DNA of 64,000 bases. Source: Sipunculus nudus (Eukaryota > Annelida > Sipuncula > Golfingiida > Sipunculidae). This document shows positions 1-13,800 of the stretch, one piece after another. The notes under the pieces are model-generated. The model saw nothing but the letters and a program-made list of their open reading frames with translations, did no database searches and was not told the origin of the DNA. A program made the translations under genes and the position numbers. Every line of letters begins with the position of its first letter. Positions within the stretch are counted from its first letter, which is position 1. The DNA is taken from NCBI GenBank assembly GCA_026874595.1, contig CM049311.1, positions 19,524,676 through 19,588,675 of the forward strand, given 5' to 3'.

Positions 1-417
1 TAATGAATGAAACCTCTAAACGTTTACGAAAAACAAAGAGCAAAACTCCAAAAAACGGTAAGGCCCTGATTCCTTGAATCTATGCCTGAATGCATACGAG
101 ACGTGCCTTTAACGTTTGTATTTCACTCCATTGGAAGAAACCCTCTGCAGCTGCGATCCTGTCCTGTGTGCAGTATATATATTTATACCAAAGAATAACC
201 GCTGCTCTTAAAGAATCAATAGAAGGTTTTCCTTTAATGGAATGCTTTCCTGCATTTAAAAGAAATCAGTTCTAGTTGGTAACCCCAATAACTATTCGAT
301 AAATGTTATGTTTAATTTTGAGCAGCGGTAGTGACTAAGTGCCATGTACTCTTTATAAAATTAAGGCTCCCCGGGACAACGATCGCACACTGAATAAAAA
401 AGGACATTTATCAGAAT

Positions 418-1130
418 CTTCACCGCCACAATTCACCCTCTCTTCACGAAAACGAGTGAATCCCTTCCTGCCACAATCACCCTCCCTTCACGACAACGGG
501 TGAATGCCTTCCTGCCACAATCACCCCCTCCCCTCACGACAACGAGGGAATCCCTTTCTGCTTCAACTCACCCTCTCTTCACGACAAAAACAAAAACCAG
601 CCTGCTACTATTCGCCCTCTCTTAACGACAACGAGGGAATCCCTTCCTGCCCCAATTATCCTCCCTTCAGGACAACGAGGGAATCCCTTTCTGCAATATT
701 GACCCTCCCTTCACTACGAGGGAATCCCTTCCTGCCACATTCACCCTCCATTCGCGACAACGAGGGAATCCCTTCCTGCAGCATTTACCCTCCCTTCACG
801 ACAACGAGGGAATCCCTTCCTGCCACATTAACCCACCCTTCAAGACGAGGGAATCCCATACTGCAGCATTTAACATCCCTTCACGATAAAGAGGGCATCA
901 CTTCCTGCCACATTCACCCTCCCTTCAGGACAACGAGGAAATCCCTTCCTGCCACGATTCCTCATTTACCGCTAACGACGGAATACCTTCATGCAACATT
1001 CACCCTCCCTTCACGACAAGACAGAATCCCTTCATGCAACATTCACCCTCCTTTCACGACAACGAAGGAATCTCTTCCTGCAACATTCACCCTCCCTTCA
1101 CGACATCGAAAAAAATCTTGCTCCGAATAT
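418..1130. repeat. 44-bp minisatellite, array A (about 16 units)
   Basis: The unit is about 44 bp, with a core reading 'CCTCCCTTCACGACAACGAG' followed by 'GGAATCCCTTCCTGCCACAT' and 'TCAC'. A common variant lacks 'AAC' and is 41 bp. Units are diverged. Long forward open frames cross the array only because the unit has no stop in any forward frame. I treat these frames as non-coding. The array lies 3' of the copy A lectin gene. Confidence 0.93.
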
Positions 1131-2083
1131 CAAAATCACCACATAAATTCTGATGTATAAACTGAATATGATATAAGACAGACTTAGCATGATGTAAGAC
1201 ACACCTTGTATAATATAAGACGGGCAATAGCAATCAAAAGAAAACAGATTTTTTTTTTAATTCCTCTCTTTTAAAAGGAGCCTCCTCTGGCCTTTCTTAA
1301 CTAAAGGTAATGACTAAGAGCCATGAAACATGGACATCATTGAACATAGGCTGCTTAGTTTGTGTTTATATATACGTGTTTTATAATATGTGGGGGCCCA
1401 CCAAGATAATCAGAACAATTTCAACAAAGTCAGATAAGCCAGTGCTTTATAAATGACGTTCTGCAACAAGTGAAATATCTATCACCACATATATAAAACC
1501 TACCACCTTTGGTAACATGTTTTTTTCCAGTTTGTTAACAGTGCTGTGTTTACAAAATGTTTTAAATAAACAAGTTCATACATCTTTCACGGAGGCATTA
1601 TAAGAACTCTTCATAACCAGAATAACCTGAGCACCTGTTAACATAAGCCATCAGGCTGTAACTTAAGATCTTAAAGAAAGAATACCGGTAAAATACCCAA
1701 TAGATAAAATAGACATATGGTCTGTTTGATCGGTCAAGAAGTTTTTATTCAATGACACGGCTATTTCTTCAATGAATACTCATGAAATGTAGTCAGGGAG
1801 ATGTAATAATTCTGCGTGGCAAAGACAACTACTTGATGAAGAAAATGAAGCAGTCTGATTACTCCTTCACAAATTCAACTCAAGTCTCAAGGCAGTCGAT
1901 GTGCCAGTTCTGTGTAGGGAATACACCGAAGGGATTTCGGAAAAAACTGGAACACAGGATTATCGATACAATTTATGTTTCCCATGATCGGTGTCACCAC
2001 CTGTTTTTACAATTATAGCGAGTCTCTCAAGAAAACACTGCGGCGCTGCTTAAACATCATGTGGACAGAGGTTCATCAGATAT

Positions 2084-5000
2084 TTACTCGCAGACAGAAC
2101 TCTTCTCACACAAAACACCCAGATCCCTCAAGGGGAGCATAGGAGCCCACATGACATTGCTATGTGGGTCAAATGAAAGATAATTGTGATGGTCATATAC
2201 GGCGAACACTTTATATCCTGCCCTCAGCCGGCGAAAATCTATCTTCCATCCAGTTGCACTCCATATCCATGAATCTGTCTCATGTTTGTCCGTCCCCGAT
2301 GTCCAGTATGCAGGGTTTCCAGGAAACCAACCTGTAATAAAACATAGGACAGAGGTAATCCAATGTCCCATCTTTGTTTAAACCAGAGCTGCTAATAACC
2401 TTGTTTTGGAGAGCGAGCCAAATGACCGAAGTCAAAAACAGGTCACTTGCGGAGTGCTTTCGGAGTTACGATAATTCTTTAGCAAGAAAACGTGTAAACT
2501 TGTTTGATGTGGGGGTTGAGCATATGAGGCTTCTGTTTACATCCGCTTACTGAAAACATTGCGTTAAGCGTCTGTGGTAAATTATCACCTGGCACAATAA
2601 GACTTGAATCGTTTGGGACGACATTCTTCAGATGTTGCAGCTCCTCCCATGTTTCAATGCTGACAAGTTTCGAATCCCAGCTTTCACAAATTGACTCTCC
2701 TTTCTGGAAACTGCTTCTTGCTTCAGGTAGGAACAAGTAGCAACTGGCGTTATTATAAGCATCTCCAGTGAACAAATAGCCAAATGGTTCAGTACATGCG
2801 TAACCTTTAAAAAAATATAATGCATTACCGTTATTCTTTCCATTGACGTGCATGAACTTATGAAAAAAGTGTCTATAATAATATGGTAAGATATGATAAG
2901 GTATGATAAGTTTTTTTGGATATGATCAGGAGATTTTTCGATATAATACTTACGACAACCCTTCGACGAATCTTCACGACAGGTCAGTGCTATGTCATTG
3001 AAGATGTCATATTCCCGGCATGGAGATATTCCAAAACACTTATATTTAGCATCATTCTGTCTCTCCTGAACATCCTCTCTCATTACTTGTTTTCTTTCTC
3101 TGACTGCAGATGTTCTGCCTATTTGCATAAAAAGGCAAACTCAAGTATAACTGAACAATAACTCAGTGATTATTTTATTTCTTATAAACATATTTCGAAC
3201 CATAATGAGCACTAGGAAACATAACAAAAATTGGATGGACAGATTTCTATCGTCGGATGTCGTCGCCCATGCGATTCAATGTTTTGGTGTATCAAATGTA
3301 AAAGTATACATACACAAAGCATGGACCAGGAGACTACATAAAGCTAGATTCATTATTCCTTGGTTCAATATAAAAATCGTCCAATGGGTCTGCCTTTATA
3401 ATTCCCTTTTTGTAAATCGAGAGACAAAATTCTACTGCCCTTGCTTTATTTATTTGTGTTTGTAGCATAAAGACTAATGCTAAAGACTAACAGGCCCCCT
3501 AAAAATACTTGTTTTATTCTTCAATGCGTTTCCATAAAAGGAAATCAATTGCCATTAATTGGTCTTAATAGACCCATAAATCACTCCATTGAACTTGAAA
3601 TGTACAAATCCGCTCTTTTCTAAAAAAAATACATTTTGACTAGATTTTTAAAGCATTTGTTCGATATTTTGATAGACCTACACCAGTCACTTTATAACCA
3701 TATGTACTTTATACTGTCAACAGGAGAGGTTTGGGGTGGTTCTGTTGCCGTCCCGTTAACAGGAAAATCCATTTAAATCATCAAGACGATTAATAACGTT
3801 GATGTTGTTTCGGAAAAAAACTCTGATATGTTATTTGAGGGATGTGCTGTAAATCCAGAGTTGTAATGAGAAATAACATAAAATATGAAGCTACTGAAAT
3901 CTGCTTTCAATAGAATATTTTGGTCGAAAGTTCATAATGACAATTATATCGCATTATTAAGTAGAACCATTTATCTATTAGCTACTAGCAATCTGCCTAG
4001 ATGTATTGCTTCTTCTATTCAAAGCAGATAAATGTTGACTAACGCAATATCAGTTGTGGATAAAATATCAGTTGTGCCTTTCTGCTGCCTGAAATTCTGT
4101 TTTACTTCCTCACATAATTTAGTTCATATCTACTTCGAAAATTCTTCTTCTACAAATCTACAAATTCTTTTCACCAGAAGGGCAGGAATATAGGAAGTGC
4201 TTCATCAACAATTATGGGGGGGGGGAGGAATGAACAATTGGAATAGATGAATAAGAGGTATACATAAATATATTGGAACAAAAAATATATATTGAAAAAA
4301 CATGCAAAGAGACAGGTAACAAAACATTTATCCGGGCAGGATACATTGGTATCGTCACTGCTACCGATGATATGTTTCTTCTGCCTCTTCAAATCTCGAT
4401 GACGATGTCGGATGTAGTTATACAGTGAAAATGTCTTCCAGGCGCTGTTTCTTTTCTGTTTATTAACTTCATTGTTTATTGTTTTCTTGGTTTACATGCC
4501 TCTGTTGATAACTAATGCCCAGGACACTAAAATATTGATTTATTATTTGGTAAATGCAATGTAATTAGGTGCAGGGAGCCATTTAACAAGAGGCACGTAA
4601 TGCCTTTGGGTATGACGATGATTTATTTTTCTGAGGAGTTCAGGTTCGTGATCCACAATCCTTTGAGCCAGATTTTGAAACGAGAATTCTTTACTCTATA
4701 AAACACAGATATCCTCTGGCTAAGCAGGGATAAGTGACATGAAAGAAGGCTTCGTCATGAATTGCAATGTTCTAGATTTTAACGCTATAATCACATAATC
4801 ACGTTTTGTCCAGTATCAAACATACATTTGTACATTTTACATGGTACATTTTACGGCACAGATACAGGTACGCCCTACCTCAGGTACAACTATCCAGAAA
4901 CAGGATATGACCTCCAAGTACAGTTCAGGTACAGTTCAGGTAAAGGTACAAGTACCTCTCGTCTCAACGCTTGTACATGGATATACATGAACATAGTGGA

Positions 5001-5114
5001 CAGTCATTTGGACGTGTTACAAATAATTGTCAATATGTTTAATACGTCAGAAAGGAAAAGCTGAAACACTTACGCATACAATAGACCAAAAAATCCACAT
5101 AAGCTACGCTTCAT
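2084..5114 (-). CDS. C-type lectin-like domain gene, copy A (start exon frameshifted)
   Basis: Exons on the minus strand are 5114-5074 (start), 3118-2954, 2804-2589 and 2331-2084, with GT-AG borders. The last three exons are open and join in phase 1. They encode a Cys-containing lead-in of about 55 residues, then a CTLD whose first half holds 'SCYLFLPEARSSF' and 'LVSIETWEELQHL', and whose second half holds 'YWTSG' and 'WIWSATG' and ends 'GVLCE'. No EPN, QPD or WND calcium-site motif is visible, so calcium-dependent sugar binding is doubtful. The start exon begins MKRSL but has six T residues where copy B has five. It therefore ends in phase 2 and does not fit the next exon. The copy may be a recent pseudogene, may use another start, or the extra base may be a sequencing error. 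Confidence 0.72.
3119..5073 (-). other. Intron 1 of lectin copy A
   Basis: This non-coding DNA is shared with copies B (12066-14068) and C. It contains short A-rich runs and a G-run near 4214. A small block near 4850-4960 repeats CAGGTACA-like motifs. No exon was recognised in it. Confidence 0.5.
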
Positions 5115-6755
5115 AATTTTTGTTCTTTGTCAGATTGCAGGAGCAACGTGACTCTCAGTATTTTTATCAATCCAGCATCAAATGGGAACACCTGCAGGCC
5201 TGAAATCTTCATGTTTGCAGTACACTCATTTATGCCGAAGAATAGCAAACGCTAAAAAATAAATCAATAGTAAGTTTTCCTTTAATGGGGTACTTTACTA
5301 CCATTAAATGTAATTAATTGAATAAATTGTTTGTATGTTTGTATTTTATTAAACTTGTCTGAAGGAAAAGTCTCCAAACTCGGTCAAATTAATATGCAAG
5401 TCCATGAAATAGCGCTTACGTTTTCTATGCTGCCATCGAACCATTTTCGTAGATTTTCTCTGGCATCCCTGCAGACAAAGTCTTCATGCTAAGTTCTCTT
5501 TTTATTAATAGTCCTGCCCCAGAAGTAAATGTTATTTTTGTGTACCTATGGCATCCAGCGGTTGTTGCAGCTGGAGAAGTAGGATAGGATACGTTTGTAT
5601 CGTCAATTTTAAACAATTTCACAGCTTTTTAGGCTGCATCGGAAACAAGAATCCATGGACTCCATGGAGATGGGGGATAATTTTGCCTTAATAATGTTAC
5701 GTATGTAAATACAGAGCCTCGATTTGCCATATCAGTCCCTTTTCAGGCTAGAGATCCCTCGTTATCTGCGTTTGATAGCATTTGATAAAAGTTCAAAGGC
5801 ATAAATGATATTCTCGTAAAGTATTGTTACGTTTGGTATGAAATCTTGTTTAATTCACAAAACTGCATGTAATTCAATACTTTTTAAATTTATTCATAAG
5901 CCAAATAGTTTGTCCCCCACCGTCGCCGAAGGCACCGTTGATGGAGGACAGAGAAGTTTGGAGTGTCTGTCCGTCACAGATTTGTTGTTAACGCAATAAC
6001 AAAAAAATTAACATACAATCACCAAAATTGAAGCATTTATATACCTCAAGAAGGACTCTGTCAAGTTTGATTATTGATGCCCTTGACGCATTTTTTAAGG
6101 TCACAGAGGTGATTATGCTAAAATTATGTCAACGCCATAAATTTAAAAAGATTCAGACACAGTCACCTAATTTGCGGCATTGATAAAACTCATAACGGGT
6201 TATGTCTTTTGCATTTGGATCATCTCAGTACATTTTTAAGGTCACAGAAGAGATAATGCTTAAATTATGTTATCGCAATAACATGAAAGGATATGAGAAA
6301 AAGCTCACAATGTTTGTCAAATCTCGTTACTTTTGGCGTCTAACAAGGATAAGCGATATTTGAAGAAAATGGGAAATATATGTTTAAGATAAAAGAAACT
6401 ACTTTTCTACCATATCTGACCGGTCCAACCTGAAATAAAAAGACTGTGGTATAACTATCACATACTGGGCACAGCTGGTCAATTTGTAGTTTATCTTTTC
6501 ACACTACATTCTCAATATATAAGATCGAGTTACATTTTTTTCTAAATGTCAGCCAAAAAGCGCCGCCTAAAAAGCTTTTCAGTTTTATTTTGGAAGATGG
6601 AGTGAACTCTTTTAGACTCCTGTGTAATTAATCTTGTTGATACAGCAGAACGCTCTGAAGAGGAGGTGTAGTATCTGTCCCACCCCAGAATGATACGTGA
6701 ACAAATTAAACAGAAAACTAATTCACTGCATAAATAGAATTCAGATTTTACAACA
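5115..6755. other. Non-coding tail of unit A with a dispersed mollusc-type repeat
   Basis: No gene is recognised. From about 5910 to 6400 it contains a repeat with 'GTCCCCCACCGTCGCC', 'GTCTGTCCGTCACAGATTTG' and two blocks around 'AAGGTCACAGA'. This style is typical of dispersed mollusc repeats. The same block occurs in unit B at about 14870-15300. Confidence 0.55.
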
Positions 6756-7154
6756 TAATGAATGAAACCTCTAAACGCTTATGAAAAACAAAGAGCAAAA
6801 CTCCACAAACGGTAAGGGCCATGATTCCTTGAATCTATGCCTGAATGCATACGAGACATGCTCTTAACGTATGTATTTCACTCCATTGGGGAAAAAACCC
6901 TCTGCAGCCGTGATCTTGTCCTGTGTGCAGTATATATATTTATACCAAAGAATAACCGCTGCTCTTAAAGAATCAATAGAAGGTTTCCCTTTAATGGGAT
7001 GCTTTACTGCAGTTAAGAGAATCAGTTCGGACCATAGATGGTTTTCCAGGCAGGGCAACCCAAAGAACAATTCGATAAATGTTATGTTTAATTTTGAGTC
7101 CCCGGGACAACAATCGCACACTGAATAAAAAAGGACATTTCTCAGAATCCTCAC

Positions 7155-9545
7155 CGCCACAATTCACCCTCTCTTCACGAAAAAGAGTGAATCCCTTCCT
7201 GCCACAATCATCCTCCCTTCACGACAACGAGGGAATCCCTTTCTGCTTCAACTCACCCTCTCTTAACGACAAAGAGAAAAACCAGCCTGCTACAATTCGC
7301 CCTCTTTTAACGACAATGAGGAAATCCCTTTCAGCAACATTCACCCTCCCTTCACGACGAGGGAATCCTTTCGTGCAACATTCACCCTCCCTTCACGACA
7401 ACGAAGAAATCCCTTTCTGCAACATTCACCCTCCCTTCACGACGAGGGAATCCCTTCGTGCAACATTCACCCTCCCCTCACGACGAGGGAATTTCTTCCT
7501 GCCGAATTAACCCTCCTTTCACGACAATGAGAAAATCCCTTCCTGTCACATTCACCCTCCCTTCAGGACTACGAGGAACTACCTTCATGCCACTTTAACC
7601 ATCCCTTCACGACAACGAGGGAATCCCTTTCTGCAACATTCACCCTCCCTTCACGACAACGAGGGAATCTCTTTCTGCAGCATTTATCCTCCCTTCACAA
7701 CAAAGAGGGAATCCCATCTTGCCACATTCAACCTCCCTTCACGACAACGAGGGAATCCCTTCCCGCCACATTCACCCTCCCTTCACGACAACGAAAGAAT
7801 CCCTTCCTGCCACATTTAACCTCCCTTCACGACAACGAGGGAATCCCTTTCTGCCACATTCACCCTCCCTTCAGGACAACGAGGAAATCCCTTCCTGCCA
7901 CATTAACCCTCCCTTCACCTCAACGAGGGAATCCCATCCTGCAGCATATAACCTCCCTTCAGGACTACGAGGAAATCCCTTCATGCCACATTAACCATCC
8001 CTTCACGACAACTAGTGAATTCCATCCTGCAGCATTTATCCTCCCGTCACGACAAAGAGGGAATCCCTTCTTGCCAAATTCACCCTCCCTTCAGGACAAC
8101 GAGGGAATCCCATCCTGCCACGATTCCTCCCTTAACGAGAACGACGGATTCCCTTCATGCAACATTCACCCTCCCTTCATGATAACGAGCGAATCCCTTC
8201 ATGCAACATTAACCCTCCCTTCACGACAACGAGGGAATCCGATCCTGCAGCATTTAACCTCCCTTCACGATAAAGAGGGAACCCCTTTCTGCCACGTTGA
8301 CCCTCACCCAACGACAACGAGGGAATCCCTTCCTGCCATAATTCCTCCCTTAACGACAACGAGGGAATCCCTTCCTGCTTCAATTCAGCCACCCTTCATG
8401 ACGAGGGAATATCTTCCTGCCACATTAACCCTCCCTTCACGACAACGAGGGAATCCCTTCCTATCTCAATCACCCTCCCTTCAGGACTACGAGGAAATCC
8501 CTTCATGCCACATTAACCATCCCTTCACAACAACTAAGGAAGTCCATCGTGCAGCATTTATCCTCCCTTCACGACAAAGAGGGAATCCCTTCTTGCCACA
8601 TTCACCCTCCCTTCAGGACAACGAGAGAATCCCATCCTGCCACGATTCCTCCCTTAACGAGAACGACGGAATCCCTTCATGCAACATTCAACCTCCCTTC
8701 ACGATAACGAGTGAATCCCCTCATTCAACATTCACCCTCCCTTCACGACAACGAGAGAATCCCTTCCTGCCACATTTAACTTCCCTTCACGACAACGAAG
8801 GAATCCCTTTCTGCTACATTCACCCTCCCTTCAGGACAACGAGGAAATCCCTTCCTGCCACATTAACCCTCCCTTCATGACAACGAGGGAATCCCATCCT
8901 GCAGCATTTTTCCTCCCCTTCGCGACAAACAGGGAATCCCTTCCTGCCACATTCAACCTCCCTTCACGAGAACGAGGGAATCCCTTTCAGCAACATTCAC
9001 CCTCCCTTCACGACGAGGGAATCCCTTCGTGCCAAATTCACCCTCCCTTTAATACAACGAGGGAATCCCTTCCTGCTTCAATTCAGCCTGCCTTCACGAC
9101 GAGGGAATCCCGTCCTGCCACATTCACCCTCGCTTCACGACAAGACGGAGTCCCTTCATGCAACATTCACCCTCCCATCATGATAACGAGTTAATCCCTT
9201 TATGCAACATTTACCCTCCCTTCACGACAACGAGGAAATCCTATCCTGAAACATTTAACCTCCATTCACGACAAAGAGGGAGCCCCTTTCTGCCACGTTG
9301 ACCCTCCCTTACGACAACGAGGGAATCCCTTCCTGCCACGATTCCTCCCTTAACGAGAACGACGGAATCCCTTCATGCAACATTCACCCTCCCTTCACGA
9401 CCAGACGGAATCTCTTCATGCAACATTCACCCTCCCTTCACGACATTGAGGGAACCCCTTTCTGCAACATTCACCCTCCCTTCCCGACAACGAGGGAATC
9501 CTTTCCTGCAACATTCAACCTCCCTTCACGACATCGAAGAAAAGG
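7155..9545. repeat. 44-bp minisatellite, array B (about 55 units)
   Basis: Same family as the array at 418-1130 but about three times longer, so copy number changed after the segmental duplication. Nearly every unit contains GGGAATCCCT. The array lies about 2 kb upstream of the copy A lectin start exon on the minus strand, and 3' of the copy B lectin gene. Variants such as 'CACGATTCCTCCCTTAACGAG' recur inside it, which suggests local block amplification. Confidence 0.93.
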
Positions 9546-10849
9546 TTCCTCCGAATATCAAAATCACCACATAAATTCAGATGTATAAACTGAATATGAT
9601 ATAAGACCGACTTAGCATGATGTATAACACACCTTGTATAATATAAGACGGGCAATAGCAATCGAAAGAAAACAGATTTTGTTTTTAAAATTCCTCCTCT
9701 TTTAAAGGAGCCTGCTCATCTTTCTGGCCTTTCTTAACTAAAGGTAATGATTTAGAGGTATTGTCAATATAGGCCATGAAACATGGACGTCACTGCACCT
9801 AGGCTCCTTGTTTTGTGTTTATATATACATGTTTTAAAATATGGGGGGGGGGCCCGCCAAGATAATCAGAACAAATTCAACAAAGTCAGATAAGCCAGTG
9901 CTTTACAAATGACGTTCTGCAACAAGTGAAATATCTATCACCACAAATATGCAACCTACCACCTTAGGTTACATGTTTTTTCCGTTTGTTAACAGTGCTG
10001 TGTTTACAAAATGTTGTTGATAAACAAGTTCATACATCTTTTTCGGAGGCGTTATAAGAGCTTTTCATAACCAGAATGACCCTTACAGCACTCATATGTA
10101 CACAGAGGAAGCCAGAAATCACACAAATGCTTTTCCAAAAGATAGGTAAATGGGCAACCTTAAGCTTTGTCGTATCTCATCATTTTAATTTTTTATGATA
10201 ATGAAATATGACATCTAAACAAAATTTAAACAAAATAAATATTTTCAAATATTCCGATATCATTTAAGAAAGTGAACTAAAAGCACCTTATGCATGTGCC
10301 ATATATATGACATATGGCTTCCGCTCAAATCAGAAAAGATAGCATCATTTATCTGATAGATAAGATAGGGAAGAACTGAGCACCTGTTAACATAAGCAAT
10401 CAGGCTGTTACTTAAGATGTTAAAGAAAGAATACCGGTAAAATACCCAATAGATAAAATAGATATATGGTGTTATAAAGTCTGTTTGATCGGTCAAGAAG
10501 TTTTTCTTCAATGACACGGCTATTTCTGCAATGAATACTCATGAAATGGAGTCAGGGAGAAGTAATTATTTTGCGCGACAAAGACAACTACTTGATGAAG
10601 AAAATGAAGCAGTCTGATTACTCCTTTACAAATTCAACTCAAGTCTCAAGGCAGTCGATGTGCCGGTTCTGTGTAGGGAATCACAGAAGGGATTCTGGGA
10701 AAAGCTTGAACACAGGATTATCGATACAATTTATGTTTCCCATGATAGGTGTCACCACATGTTTTTACAATTATAGCGAGTCTCTAAAGAAGAAACTGCG
10801 GCGCTGCTTAACCATCATGTGGACAAAGGTTAATCGGATAACCGCTCAT

Positions 10850-13800
10850 TTACTCGCACACAGAACTCTTCTCACACAAAACACCCAGATCCCTCAAGGA
10901 GAGCTTAGGAGCCCACATGACTCCCCTCTGTGGGGCAAATGAAAGATAATTGTGATGGTCATATACGGCGAACACTTTATATCCTGTCCTCAGCCGGCGA
11001 AAATCTATCTTCCAACCAGTTGCACTCCATATCCATGAATCTGTCTCATGTTTGTCCGTCCCCGATGTCCAGTATGCAGGGTTTCGAGGGAACAAACCTG
11101 TAATAAAACACAAGACAGAGGTAATCCAATGTCCCATCTTTCTTTAAACCAGAGCTGCTAAAAACCTTGTTTTGGAGAGCGAGCCAAATGACCGAAGTCA
11201 GAAACAGGTCACTATGTTAATGGCTTTCTTTAGGGGGGCCGGGGCCACACAACCCTTCTCATTTAGCAATCAAAACACGAATGGAAAAAAAGAATTTTAA
11301 AGTAAGTAGCGACACAAATTTTGTCCATACAAGGTGTAACTGAAGTTTATGCTTTCTGTTGTCTTTTTTTAAATAATCTGCTTAGCAACTTTCGGATTGC
11401 TTTCGGAGGTACGATAATTCTTAAGCAAGGAAACGTGTTAACGTGTGAGGTGTCGGGGGTGAGCATATGAGGCTTCTGTTTACATCCGCATACTGAAAAT
11501 ATGGCGTTAAGGGTCTGTGGTAAATTATTACCTGGTACAATAAGACTTGAATCGTTTGGGACGACATTCTTTAGATGTTGCACCTCCTCCCATGTTTCAA
11601 TGCTGACAAGTTTTGAATCCCAGCTTTCACAAATTGACTCTCCTTTCTGGAAACTGCTTCTTGCTTCCGGTAGGAACAAGTAGCAACTGGCGTTATTATA
11701 AGCATCTCCAGTGAACAAATAGCTAAATGGTTCAGTACACGCGTAACCTTTAAGAAAAATATAATGCATCACCGTTATTCTTTTTATTGACGTGCATGAA
11801 CTAATGAAAAAAGTGTCTTACCTTTAGATATGATAAGGTATGATAAGTTTTTTTAGATATGATCAGTAGATTATAGTAGTATTTTTGATATAATACTTAC
11901 GACAACCCTTCGACGAATCATCACGACAGGTCAGTGCTATGTCATTGAAGATGTTATATTCCCGGCATGGAGAAATTCCAAAACACTTGTATTTAGTACC
12001 ATTCTGTCTCTCCTGAACATCCTCTCTGATTACTTGTTTTCTTTCTCTGGCTGCAGATGTTCTGCCTATTTGCGTAAAAAGACAAAACTCCTGTCAGAGA
12101 CTTAAGTATAACGGAACAAAAGCTCAGTGATTATTTTATTTCTTATAAACATATTTCGAACCATACTGAGCACTAGGAAACATAACAAATATTGGATGGA
12201 AAAATTTCTATCGTCGGATGTCGTCGCCCGTGCGATTCAATGTTTTAGTGTATCAAATGTAAAAGTATACATACAAAAAGCATGGACCAGGAGACTACAT
12301 AAAGCTAGATTCATTATTCCTTTGTTCAATTTAAAAATCTTCCAAGAGGTCTGCCTTTATAATTCCTTTTTTGTAAACCGACAGACAAAATCCTACTGCC
12401 CTTGCTTTATTTATTTGTGTTTGTAGCATAAAGACTAATGATAAAGACTAACAGGCCCCGTAAAAATACTTGTTTTTATTCTACAATGCGTTTCCATAAA
12501 AGGAAATCAATTGCCGTTAATTGGTCTTGATAGACACATAAATCACTCCAGTGGACTTGAAATGTACAAATCCGCTCTTTTCTAAAAAAAAATACATTTT
12601 GACAAGACTTTTTTTAGCATTTGTTTGATATTTTGATAGACCTACACCAGTCACTTTATAACCATATGTACTTTATACTGTCAACAGGAGAGGTTTTGAG
12701 TGGTTATGTTGCCGTTCTTTAACAGGAAAATCCATCTAAATCATCAATACGATTAATAACGTTGATGTTGTTTCGGAAAAAAAAGTCTGATATGTTATTT
12801 GAAGGGTGTGCTGTAATTCCAGAGTTGTAATGACAAATAACATAAAATCTGAAGCTACTAAAATCTGCTTTCTATAGAATTTTTTGGTCGAAAGTTCATA
12901 ATGACAATTATATCGCATTATTAAGTAGAACCATTTACCTGTTAGTTACTAGCAATCTGCCTAGATGTATAGCTCCTTCTATTCAAAGCAGATAAATGTT
13001 GACTAACGCAATATCAGTTTTGGATAAAATATCAGTTGTGGCTTTCTGCTGCCTGACATTCTGTTTTACTCTGTCACATAATTTAGTTCATATCTACTTC
13101 GAAAATTCTTCTTCTACAAATCTACAAATTCTTTTCACCAGAAGAGCAGGAATGTAGGAAGTGCATCATCAACAATTAGGGGGGACGGAGTGAACAATTG
13201 GAATAGATGAATCAGAGGTATGTATAAATATATTGGAACAAAAAAAATATATTGAAAACGTACATGCAAAGAGACAGGTGACAAAACATTTATCCGGAAA
13301 CGATACATTGGTATCGTCACTGCTACCGACAATATGTTTCTACTGCATCTTCCAGTCTCGATGACGATGTCGGATGTAATTATACAGTGAAAATGTCTTC
13401 CAGGCGCTGTTTCTTTTCAGTTTATTAACTTCATTGTTTATTTTCTTCTTGGTTTACAGGCCTCTGTTGATAACTAATGCCCAGGACACTAAAATATTGA
13501 TTTATTATTTGGTACAATGCAATGTAATCAGGAGCAGGGAGCCATTTACCAAGAAGCACGTAATGCCCTTGGGGATGACAATGATTTATTTTTCTGAGGA
13601 ATTCAGGTTCGTGATCCACAATCCTTTGAGCCAGATTTTGAAAGGAGAATTCTTTACTATATAAAACACATATATCCTCTGGCTAAGCAGGGATAAGTGA
13701 CATGAAAGAAAGCTTCATCATGAATTGCAATGTTCTAGATTTTAACGCTATAATCACATAATCACGTTTTGTCCAGTATCAAACATACATTTGTACATTT

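Larger units (their letters stand above)
1..6755. repeat. Tandem segmental duplication, copy A
   Basis: This is the first of three diverged tandem units. The window opens inside the motif 'taatgaatgaaacctctaaacg', which recurs near 6756 and 16006, so the true left edge may lie outside. In order the unit holds a conserved leader, a minisatellite, a minus-strand CTLD gene and a long non-coding tail. Compared with copy B it lacks about 300 bp near 1625 and about 180 bp near 2450. Its minisatellite is also the shortest of the three. Homology was judged by eye from long near-identical stretches. Confidence 0.9.

Noticed and set aside
504-1160. Long open frame with Pro/Ser/Thr-rich repeats (also 7079-9588 and 16544-18099)
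   Set aside because: It follows the 44-bp minisatellite, whose unit lacks stops in all forward frames. There is no domain, no splice support and no conserved start among the three arrays.
1782-2018. Plus-strand frame 'MKCSQGDVIILRGKDNYLM' (also near 10541 and 19757)
   Set aside because: It lies in the probable 3' flank of the minus-strand lectin genes, is broken differently in each copy and has no recognised domain.
3166-3465. Plus-strand frame of about 99 codons, also at 12127-12426
   Set aside because: Antisense to the first lectin intron, lost in copy C, no domain recognised. Judged chance conservation from the segmental duplication.
4171-4392. Hydrophobic minus-strand frame considered as a signal or TM exon of lectin copy A
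   Set aside because: It is AT-rich low-complexity sequence with no donor in phase 1. The exon at 5074-5114 explains the start better.
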